The notes under the pieces: model-generated
What the model was told of the DNA's origin: nothing
The model's input: only the letters and a program-made list of their open reading frames with translations
Database searches by the model: none
Source of the DNA: Corallibacter vietnamensis
Lineage (GTDB): Bacteria; Bacteroidota; Bacteroidia; Flavobacteriales; Flavobacteriaceae
Assembly (NCBI RefSeq): GCF_039537875.1
Contig: NZ_BAABBI010000001.1
Location: 496,001 to 560,000 of the forward strand
Reading direction: 5' to 3'
Length of the DNA stretch: 64,000 bases
Made by a program: the position numbers and the translations under genes
Shown: piece after piece, positions 24,207-32,800 of the stretch
Numbering within the stretch: the stretch's first letter is position 1
Layout of the letters: the number at the start of each line of letters is the position of its first letter

Positions 24207-26024
24207 ATGAGATTAATTACATTATCTATATTAATTACACTTTTTACATTTACTACACAAGGGCAAAAGCTACAACAACAGCAAGATTTAGACTCGGTAG
24301 TAATAACATCAACTAGAATTGAATTACCATTTAAAGAAAATTCTAGAACAATTTCTATAATAACAAGTGATGATATAAAAAAGAGTGCAACCAATAATAT
24401 TGCAGATTTACTACAACAAGTTGCCGGTATTGATGTAAGACGTCGTGGTACTGATGGTAGCCAAGCCGATTTATACATTCGCGGCGGAAGTTTTGATCAA
24501 ACCCTTTTACTTATTGATGGTATGAAACTTGAAGATGCTCAAACAGGGCATCATACACTAAACATGGCTTTACCTCTTGAAGTTATAGAGCGTATTGAAA
24601 TAATAAAAGGGCCTGCTGCGCGTGTATTTGGACAAAATGCTTTTACAGGCGCCATAAATATTGTTACTAAAAACAGTATAGATGATAGCGTTTCAATTGG
24701 TATAGAAGCTGGTTCTTATGGTCAAAAAAATGCTGACATTACCGTAGGAAGTAATCAAGAAAACGCTTCTCATATTATACATGTGTCTCGAAACACATCA
24801 GAAGGTTATCGTTATAATACAGATTATGATAACCAAAGCTATTTTATAAAAAGTACGTTTAATAAAAATAAACTACCTATATCATTTATAGCAAACTATC
24901 AAGAACGCAATTTTGGAGCTAACGGATTTTATGCGTCACCAACAGCTAAAGATCAATATGAAGAAACACAAACAAGTTTAATCGGGTTATCAACTGAAAT
25001 AAAAAAGGAAAAACTAACATTAAAACCACGTATTTACTGGCGAAGAAATCAAGATATGTACTTGTTTATTCGTGATAATCCACCTGCATATAGAAATCTA
25101 CATCAAACCAACAAGATTGGGGCAGAAGTAAACGCGTCATATCGTTCAAAATTAGGGATTACAGGCTTTGGTGTAGATTTATCTCAAACCTTTATATCTA
25201 GTAATAATTTAGGTCAACATGATAGATTTATGACTAATGTATTTTTAGAACATCGTTTTTCTTTATTTAATGAATCATTATCTATTACGCCAGGTGTTGC
25301 TTTAAGTTATTTTACAGATTTTAAATTTCATGCATTTCCAGGTATAGATTTAGGATATAAAATAAATGATGTATTACAAGTATATGGAAACATTGGTTAC
25401 ACATATCGCATACCAACATATACAGATTTATATTACTCAAGCCCAACAGAATTAGGAAACGATAGTTTAGAACCAGAAGAAGCAGTATCAGAAGAACTAG
25501 GTATTAAGTTACACCTTAATAAGTTTCGCTTTACAGGAGCTTTTTTTAACAGAGATTCTAAAAAACTCATTGACTATGTTAAAAACACAGCCACAGACCC
25601 TTGGCAAGCAACAAATATAGCCAAGTTAAACACCATAGGATTTGAGGCTAACACAAGCTACAGTTTTATAGCGGATCGTTTTAATCAAAACATTCAATTA
25701 GGGTATACATTTCTAGAAGAAGACTTAAAAGATGTCGCTACCAATTTTTCTCGCTACTCGATAAACTCTTTAAAGCATCAATTTACAGCATCGTTTAAAA
25801 GTCAGTTTATTAAAAATTTATCTCAAACTATTGCATACAGATATGCCGAAAGAACAGCGGGCGAAAGCTATAACGTTTATGATGCAAGTATAAACTACAC
25901 GTTCAAAGCTTTAAATTTTTCAATTATGGCAAATAACATTTTTAACGCAGATTATACAGAAACCAACCTTGTACCAGCAATAAAAGGCAATGTGCTATTT
26001 GGACTAAAATACAGCTTTAAATAA
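24207..26024 (+). CDS. TonB-dependent receptor, BtuB-like
   Basis: The protein has 605 residues, shorter than SusC-type receptors and without the carboxypeptidase-like N domain. The signal peptide ends near FTFTTQGQ. The TonB box/plug region is DLDSVVITSTRIELPFKENSR, then VAGIDVRRRGTDGSQADLYIRGG and IEIIKGPAARVFGQNAFTGAINI. The barrel ends with the typical NIFNADYTE and LVPAIKGNVLFGLKYSFK. The layout resembles vitamin or siderophore receptors; the ligand is unknown. It is divergent from a MocR regulator and is followed by a JmjC-like gene with its own promoter. Confidence 0.93.
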   Translation: MRLITLSILITLFTFTTQGQKLQQQQDLDSVVITSTRIELPFKENSRTISIITSDDIKKSATNNIADLLQQVAGIDVRRRGTDGSQADLYIRGGSFDQTLLLIDGMKLEDAQTGHHTLNMALPLEVIERIEIIKGPAARVFGQNAFTGAINIVTKNSIDDSVSIGIEAGSYGQKNADITVGSNQENASHIIHVSRNTSEGYRYNTDYDNQSYFIKSTFNKNKLPISFIANYQERNFGANGFYASPTAKDQYEETQTSLIGLSTEIKKEKLTLKPRIYWRRNQDMYLFIRDNPPAYRNLHQTNKIGAEVNASYRSKLGITGFGVDLSQTFISSNNLGQHDRFMTNVFLEHRFSLFNESLSITPGVALSYFTDFKFHAFPGIDLGYKINDVLQVYGNIGYTYRIPTYTDLYYSSPTELGNDSLEPEEAVSEELGIKLHLNKFRFTGAFFNRDSKKLIDYVKNTATDPWQATNIAKLNTIGFEANTSYSFIADRFNQNIQLGYTFLEEDLKDVATNFSRYSINSLKHQFTASFKSQFIKNLSQTIAYRYAERTAGESYNVYDASINYTFKALNFSIMANNIFNADYTETNLVPAIKGNVLFGLKYSFK

Positions 26025-26047
26025 CCGCAATATTATTTACAATTTCT

Positions 26048-26055
26048 TAACTTTG
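26048..26055 (+). promoter_or_regulatory. Bacteroidota -7 element of the JmjC-like gene
   Basis: TAACTTTG matches TAnnTTTG, 28 bases before the TTG start codon. It also argues that translation cannot begin much further upstream. Confidence 0.55.
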
Positions 26056-26082
26056 AAGCGTTAATTTTTCAAGGCTTTTATA

Positions 26083-26931
26083 TTGCATCTTCAAGATATT
26101 CCTCGAGTAAAAACAATAACAAAAGAGGACTTCATTAAACACTATTACAAACCACAAAAACCTGTGGTAATAGAACGTTTTATTGAAGATTGGCCGGCAT
26201 ATTCTAAATGGCGACTAGATTATATAAAAGATGTTGCAGGAGATAAAATTGTACCACTTTATGATGACAGACCTGTAAATTATAAAGACGGTTTTAATGA
26301 ACCTCATGCCAAAATGAGAATGTCTGAATATATTGACTTGCTTAAATCTGAACCAACAAAGTATCGTATTTTTCTTTGGAATGTATTAAAAGAAGTACCA
26401 AAACTTCAGCACGATTTTAAGTATCCTGATTTTGGACTAAAACTCATGAAAGGATTACCTATGCTGTTTTTCGGTGGAAAAAACTCGCATACCTTTATGC
26501 ATTACGATATTGATTTAGCCAATATTTTCCATTTTCATTTTGAAGGTAAAAAGCAAATCATATTATTTGATCAAAAACAGAATAAGTATCTATACAAAAT
26601 TCCTTTCTCATTAATTACACGAGAAGATATAGATTTTTCAAACCCTGATTACACCAAGTGGCCTGCATTAAAACACGCTAAAGGATACGAAACACAGTTA
26701 AACCACGGAGAAATTCTATACATGCCAGAAGGTTATTGGCATTATATGAAATACCTAACTCCAGGGTTCTCTATGAGCTTAAGGTCTGTTCCTAAAAAAA
26801 TTACCAATTTAAGTCAAGCATTATATAACATCATTATTATGAGACATTTTGATAATGCTATGAGACGAATAAGAGGTCAAAAATGGATTGATTGGAAAAA
26901 CAAAAAAGCTTTGATTGACACACAAGGTTAA
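26083..26931 (+). CDS. JmjC/cupin-like dioxygenase-family protein
   Basis: The protein has 282 residues. The double-stranded beta-helix pattern of cupin_8/JmjC proteins is clear: KPQKPVVIERFIEDWPAY at the N side, then MHYDIDLANIFHFHFEGKKQIILF with His140-x-Asp142, and EILYMPEGYWHYMKYL with His220, which together form the iron-binding triad of 2-oxoglutarate oxygenases. The substrate is unknown; homologues hydroxylate proteins or small molecules. The only reasonable start is TTG: there is an in-frame stop at 26062-26064 and the first ATG is near residue 78, after the conserved N-terminal segment. Confidence 0.88.
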   Translation: MHLQDIPRVKTITKEDFIKHYYKPQKPVVIERFIEDWPAYSKWRLDYIKDVAGDKIVPLYDDRPVNYKDGFNEPHAKMRMSEYIDLLKSEPTKYRIFLWNVLKEVPKLQHDFKYPDFGLKLMKGLPMLFFGGKNSHTFMHYDIDLANIFHFHFEGKKQIILFDQKQNKYLYKIPFSLITREDIDFSNPDYTKWPALKHAKGYETQLNHGEILYMPEGYWHYMKYLTPGFSMSLRSVPKKITNLSQALYNIIIMRHFDNAMRRIRGQKWIDWKNKKALIDTQG

Positions 26932-27064
26932 AGTTTTACATGTTCCTTTTCTTACATTTTTAACAAAAAACATGTATTTCATCGAAAAAAAGCAACGTTT
27001 CTTTGATTTTCTTTCAAAAATAGAGTTATTAGTCACCCCAAATTAACCTAAACAACTCATCCTA

Positions 27065-29224
27065 ATGAAAAACCTACTAAACTATTCCTTCCTGATATGC
27101 CTATGCCTAATTTTATCTGGGTTTAGTACAAAAAATGATCATTTTTCTAAAAAAATGACAAACGCACTTCCTATTTCTTTAACAGGCTTTAACTACGTAT
27201 ATCAAAACGGTCCTTCTTTAAACCAAACATTTGTGCTCCTTGACGAGAATGCGCTAGCACGTGAATACACCTTAATAACTTCATCAAATTTTGAAGTTTC
27301 ACTAAATCCCCTATCTGGTTTCACAGACGAATTAACCATAGACGCCACAATTATTAGTGCTGGCAGTGTGACTATTTATGTGAGGCTGGCTGCTGGATTA
27401 TCTATAGGTTTTTATAGCGATGTAATGACAATACTTGCTCCTGCTCACGGCGGATATCCATCTGTGCTTGAAAGCATAAGCTTATCAGGTGAATGTGTTA
27501 GAAAATCAACTGAATGGAACGGTAGCGTTTGGACCAATGGATCACCTGACGCAAATACAACAATAACCATTGCCGAAGATTATGATACGGCATTAAATGG
27601 CAGCATTAACGCTTGGGAGCTTAATGTAAACTCTGGAAAAACATGTACTGTAAGCGACAATACATTTATTAGTGTTCAAAAAAACATTAACATCAGCGGT
27701 AACTTAACTGTAACTTCAAAAGGCGCTGTTGTACAAATAGACAACTCGGCTACATTTGCTGTTGGCGAAGGCGGAACATCTGTAGTAATTAAAGAAACAT
27801 CACAACTTACTAATTGGTATGATTACACCTATTGGAGTTCTCCTGTTAATGGTATTACAGCTGCTGAAGCTTTTCCTACATCGCAACAAAGCAGACGTTA
27901 TTGGTATAATGCAGCAAATTTTTTAGATGTTTTAGAAGAATCAGAAAATGGAAACTCTTACGTTGCTGGGCATGATGATATAGACGATGACGGAAATGAT
28001 TGGGCTGTTTTACACGACTCTGATGTGCTTACTCCTGGTGCTGGCTATGCAATAACATCTAGATCTACTGGTTTTACACCTGGTGATACATATAATTGCC
28101 AATTTGAAGGCCCTTTTAATACAGGTATTATAAATACACCAATACATTATAATGGTGACAATGGTGATAATGACTGGAATTTTATCGGAAATCCATACCC
28201 ATCTGCTATAGACGCAGATGCCTTTCTAGCTGAAAATGCCTCTGTTATCGGTGGTGCTATTTATTTATGGTCTCACGCTTCGCCTCCAGCATCAGACAAT
28301 AATGGTAATCAGGTATTAAACTTTAACACAGACGATTATGCTATCATAAATGCTGGTAGTGGTGAAATTGCCGGAGGAAAACCTGTTATTCCTAATAGAA
28401 CCATACCTTCTGGACAAGGCTTCTTTGTTCAAGGCATAAGCAGTGGCAATGTTGTATTTAATAATAACATGCGTATTGCAGATAACACAAGCAACAGTCA
28501 GTTTTTCAGAAATCAAAATGATAATAAGCTTTGGGTGAATTTAACTTCTGATAACGGTGTTTTTAATCAAGCATTAATAGCGTATGTAAATGGTGCAACA
28601 AGCGCTGATGATGGTCCTTCGTATGACACTACAAGAAACTTATCATCTGATGTTGCTGCTATAATTTATACCACTATAGAAAATGATACCGATCGTAAAT
28701 ATGCTATTCAAGGAAAATCTCCTAGTAGCATAAACCAAAATGAAAGCATCTCTATTGGTTTTTATTCTGCCATAGAAGAAGCTACACTTTACACATTATC
28801 TATTGCACAATTTCAAGGTGAGTTTTTTAATAACAATGCAATATATTTAAGAGACAACTTACTTAATATAACCCATGATATAAAGAATGCCGACTACACG
28901 TTTACATCAGCGACAGGTGAATTTAACAACCGTTTTGAGATTGTTTTCAACAACAACACATTAAGTACATCACATGTATCAGCATTAGAAAACAGCTTAA
29001 GTATAATTCAACAAAACGACCAAGAAATAACATTTAAAACAAATAATAGTCACGCTTTATCGGCTGTTCAAATTTATTCAGTTAGCGGTAGCTTGGTTTA
29101 TAACTTAAAAGCTAAAAATACTACAGAAACATACAAGCTACCTAATTTACAATCTGGAACGTATGTAGCAAAAATCACCCTAAATAATGGTACTGTTATC
29201 TCAAAAAAGATACTTACCAACTAA
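27065..29224 (+). CDS. T9SS-secreted protein with a C-terminal module shared with the 1951-aa neighbour
   Basis: The protein has 719 residues with a signal peptide (LICLCLILSGFS). Residues about 35-145 form a Bacteroidota Ig-like domain (FNYVYQNGPSLNQTF, VTIYVRLAAGLSIGFYSDV). From about residue 240 a long module begins (NWYDYTYWSSPV, DDIDDDGNDW, NDWNFIGNPYPSAIDADAF). It ends in a type A sorting domain (VQIYSVSGSLVYNLKAKNT, GTYVAKITLNNGTVISKKIL). The same module ends the large protein at 29870-35725. A surface or secreted role is likely; the function is unknown. Confidence 0.88.
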   Translation: MKNLLNYSFLICLCLILSGFSTKNDHFSKKMTNALPISLTGFNYVYQNGPSLNQTFVLLDENALAREYTLITSSNFEVSLNPLSGFTDELTIDATIISAGSVTIYVRLAAGLSIGFYSDVMTILAPAHGGYPSVLESISLSGECVRKSTEWNGSVWTNGSPDANTTITIAEDYDTALNGSINAWELNVNSGKTCTVSDNTFISVQKNINISGNLTVTSKGAVVQIDNSATFAVGEGGTSVVIKETSQLTNWYDYTYWSSPVNGITAAEAFPTSQQSRRYWYNAANFLDVLEESENGNSYVAGHDDIDDDGNDWAVLHDSDVLTPGAGYAITSRSTGFTPGDTYNCQFEGPFNTGIINTPIHYNGDNGDNDWNFIGNPYPSAIDADAFLAENASVIGGAIYLWSHASPPASDNNGNQVLNFNTDDYAIINAGSGEIAGGKPVIPNRTIPSGQGFFVQGISSGNVVFNNNMRIADNTSNSQFFRNQNDNKLWVNLTSDNGVFNQALIAYVNGATSADDGPSYDTTRNLSSDVAAIIYTTIENDTDRKYAIQGKSPSSINQNESISIGFYSAIEEATLYTLSIAQFQGEFFNNNAIYLRDNLLNITHDIKNADYTFTSATGEFNNRFEIVFNNNTLSTSHVSALENSLSIIQQNDQEITFKTNNSHALSAVQIYSVSGSLVYNLKAKNTTETYKLPNLQSGTYVAKITLNNGTVISKKILTN
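27790..29221 (+). repeat. Paralogous T9SS C-terminal module, copy 1
   Basis: Encodes the segment from NWYDYTYWSSPV to the end of the 719-aa protein. It is similar in protein and DNA to 34225-35722; for example the bases coding for WNFIGNPYPSAIDADAF are almost identical in both copies. Confidence 0.75.
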
Positions 29225-29245
29225 AAAATACCAGCCAAAACAAAA

Positions 29246-29280
29246 AGAAGCAACTTACATAACATAAGTTGCTTCTTGCT
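29246..29280. terminator. Bidirectional terminator between the T9SS gene and recX
   Basis: Perfect 12-bp stem AGAAGCAACTTA / TAAGTTGCTTCT (29246-29257 and 29265-29276) with a 7-base loop. A-rich on the left and T-rich on the right, so usable by both convergent genes. Confidence 0.88.
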
Positions 29281-29282
29281 TT

Positions 29283-29756
29283 TTATACTAGTGTGTTTAT
29301 TTTATCATACACCAAATGGCTTTCCCAACCGCGATATAATAAATAATCGGCAAGTTTTTTCTTTTTCTTCAAAGGATGACTCTCTCTAATAGATGCGGCT
29401 TTTTTTTCTGCTAAATCATGAAAAGTAGCTAAATAAGTGTCGTCAGAAAGTTCTTTAAGTGCTAAATTTATATTGTATGTGCTTATATCTCTAAACTTAA
29501 GCTCTCGTGTTAACCTAATGCGACCCCATTTTTTTATCCTAAACTTACCCAGAACAAAAGCTTTAGCAAATCGTGTTTCGTTTAAAAAATTATGCTCTAT
29601 AAGATGACCAATAACCACATCACGAGCCTCTGGAATCATATGCATAGCTATTAATTTACTAACAACTTCTTTATGACAACGCTCCTGATAAGCACAAAAA
29701 CTTTCTAGAGCTCGCTTGGCTTCTTCTACTGTATATGTCTTGTGTTTTTGCATCAT
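29283..29756 (-). CDS. recX: Regulatory protein RecX
   Basis: The protein has 157 residues, the normal length for RecX, which binds RecA filaments and limits RecA activity. Three-helix tandem repeats are visible: YTVEEAKRALESFCAYQERCHKEVVSKL, then VIGHLIEHNFLNETRFAKAFVLGKFRIKKWGRIRLTRELK, and a final LADYLLYRGWESHLVYDKI. It stands between two T9SS cargo genes on the other strand. Two consecutive ATG codons could start it. Confidence 0.93.
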   Translation of the reverse strand: MMQKHKTYTVEEAKRALESFCAYQERCHKEVVSKLIAMHMIPEARDVVIGHLIEHNFLNETRFAKAFVLGKFRIKKWGRIRLTRELKFRDISTYNINLALKELSDDTYLATFHDLAEKKAASIRESHPLKKKKKLADYLLYRGWESHLVYDKINTLV

Positions 29757-29825
29757 GACAAAATTAATAACAATTTGTTAATAACCCATAAACATACAAT
29801 ACCCTGAAAATTAAGTTATTTGATA

Positions 29826-29833
29826 TATATTTG
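29826..29833 (+). promoter_or_regulatory. Bacteroidota -7 element of the 1951-aa protein gene
   Basis: TATATTTG, 36 bases before the ATG at 29870; no clear -33 TTTG at the usual distance. Confidence 0.55.
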
Positions 29834-29869
29834 TAAGCGTTTTTTTGTAAAAATAAAGAAATTTTCCCT

Positions 29870-32800
29870 ATGAAAAAGAACTACATTATTTTGTTAATAG
29901 CATTTTTATGCCTTACTATTACTGGGTTTGGACAGACTTACAACCAAATTACATCTTTGGCAGAATTAACAGATGGTAATTATATTATTGCTGAAAGTAA
30001 TGAGGGTTTTGCAATGAGTAATTCTCATAATGGAACTTATTTAGCAAGAACAGCTATTTCTCCAATTAGTGGAAGCATAACAAATCCGGATGCTACAATT
30101 ATTTGGACAATAGAGACTAATGGGTCTGGGAAAACTATTTACAGTAATGATTCTTCAAGATATATTTCTTATACAGGTGATAGCAATAATGTTCAAATAG
30201 TGAATACTGTAACATCCAATAACCAACGGTGGAATATTACATATAGTGGTGGAAATTTCATTTTCTCAAATGTTGCTATAACAAATAGAGATTTACAATA
30301 TAACTCATCAGCTCCTCGTTTTGCTTGTTATAGAGGGTCTCAAAGAGATTTAGTTTTGTACAAGCAAGATACTCCGTCTGGTCCAACCATCACAGCTACA
30401 CCAACTACAATTACAGGTTTAGATTATGTAGTTAGCAATGGCCCATCAACACCACAAAGTTTTAATATAGAAGGTACATTGCTTACAGCAGGCATTGATA
30501 TTACTGCACCTGCAAATTTCGAAATTGCTACATCTGCTGCAGGACCATACAATAACACGGTAAATATACCAGCTTTAGACGCTAATAACACAAATACTAT
30601 ATATGTGAGGCTAATAAGTGGTTTACCTATAGCAAGCTACTCTGGTACAATTACCATGACAAACCTAACAGCGGGTTTATCAGCTACACCTACTGTTGAT
30701 GTTAGTGGAGATGTTACTGATGTTATATACTGCAACGCAGGCCCAACAAGTAATGCTGATTCTGAAATTGAAAATGTAACTTTAATTGGTGAATCATTAA
30801 GTATTACGAATAACACAACAGATGTATGTACTGGTGGTACCGGTGGTGTAATTAACGACTATACCGCAATGGTTGCAGATTTAAATGCCGGAGGTGCTTA
30901 CGCATTAAGTATAGCGTTTGGAGATTGTAGCGAAGATTACATAGATTTTGATGGAGCAGGTGGAGTTTGGATAGACTGGAATAACGATGGTGATTTTGAC
31001 GATATAAATGAGGAAGTAGCAACAGTTGATTTGATAGGTTTAGATTCTGGATCAAATCAAATAGAAAACATTACTATTAATGTCCCTGTTACACAAGCAA
31101 TAGGAGATTACAGAATGCGAATTGTTCAAGAAGAAGGCTCAGATGCTAGCTCAATTTCACCTTGTGGTACTTTTCAATGGGGTTCTGTTGAAGATTATAC
31201 CATTAGTGTTCTTGCTGGCTCTACAGATACAATGATAAATTTTGCATCTACAACCTATACCCAAAACGAAGACGGCACTTCTGTAGATTTATGTATTAAT
31301 ATTGCCAACCCTAGTGCCACGCCAACTACCGCACAAGTGGTATTAACTTCGGGCACAACACCTCACTTATCCTATACCACACAGAATATCACATTCCCTG
31401 CCAACAGCAGCGCCCAACAATGTGTTACAGTGCCTATTACCGATAATACCAACTGTAACGACAGTACCAGTTATACCTTTGAAATACAAAACGTTTCTGG
31501 TGGAGATAGTGCCGCAGTTGGTAATGCTAATGAAACAACCTTAAGTGTTACTGATAACGATGGTAGTAATGGCGTGTTTAAAACCCTTTCATTTGAAGGA
31601 AGTGACGATTTAGGATATACCGGAAATGGCTCTATTGAAAATGATTTTAATAAATATTTTGGAACAAACTCTTATAGACTTGCAACAAGCGACAATTTAA
31701 CAACCGATAATGTTTCTTTAGTTGGAGCATCTAATGTAACGCTTTCAGTAGCTTTTGCCTCTGTTGGAGCTGATAGTGGTGAAGATTTATTTTTAGAAAT
31801 ATCTTACGACAACGGAACGACTTGGAATGGTTCAGGTTCTGTAAAACTTGTAGATGGCTACAGCAATGCTAATATTAATATGGGAAATACCAATGGGTTT
31901 AATCCAACTACTGTTGCTACAAACCCTTGGATAGTAAATATTCCTGATATAGAAACACAAATAAAGATAAGATTACGTACTGCTGGATTAGACAGTGGCG
32001 AATATTATTATGTTGATGATATTACGTTATCAGGCGACACTTGTACCACACCTACTCCTGAAATACAACTTGTAGACAATACAGCAACCAATCAAAACTG
32101 TGGGTATACCATAGATTTTGGAACACAATCTGTAGCCTCAAATACCGATTTAACATTTGATATAGAAAATGTAGGAAGTGCCGATTTGGATATTGCTTCA
32201 TTAAACATTACAGGCGATTATACGGTTGTATCTCCTGCTGCTCCTTTTACCGTTACTAGTGGTAATTCGCAAACGGTAACCGTTAGGTTTACGCCGTCAA
32301 CTACTGGAACACAAACAGGTGTGTTAACTATAAACAATAACGACAGTGATGAAGGTAGTTGTACCGTTAATTTAACTGGTGAAGGATTTACGCCTACTCC
32401 TGATATTAATGTGGAAGGAAATTTAGGTACCTTTCCTGATATTCCTGGAGATGCCTCAAATACGCCTGCTGGATTTAATAACACATTATTTGCTGCAACT
32501 ACAATTGGTAACTCCCAAACCAAAAGTTTTAGAATCGTTAATGAAGGGACTTTAAACTTAACACTTTCTAGTATTACTTTAGGCGGATCTAATCCTGGGG
32601 ATTTTACTATTACAGGAACAGCACCAGCAAATACTATAGCTCCAAATGGTATAGAAATTCTAGAAATTACATTTTCACCTTTAGCATCAGGAACTAGAAC
32701 AGCTACAGTTATTATTAATAATAATGATGGTGATGAGAATCCTTTTATATTTAACATTCAAGGAACTGGAAACTGTAACACAGCAACTTATAACATATAC

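Noticed and set aside
26937..26980. ACATGT-containing inverted repeat after the JmjC-like gene
   Set aside because: AT-rich arms of about 8 bases with a long loop and no T run; not a convincing terminator or operator.
32218..32757. 179-codon open frame antisense to the 1951-aa gene
   Set aside because: It lies wholly inside a well-supported gene, shows no domain or ribosome site, and reflects codon bias of the repeated domains.
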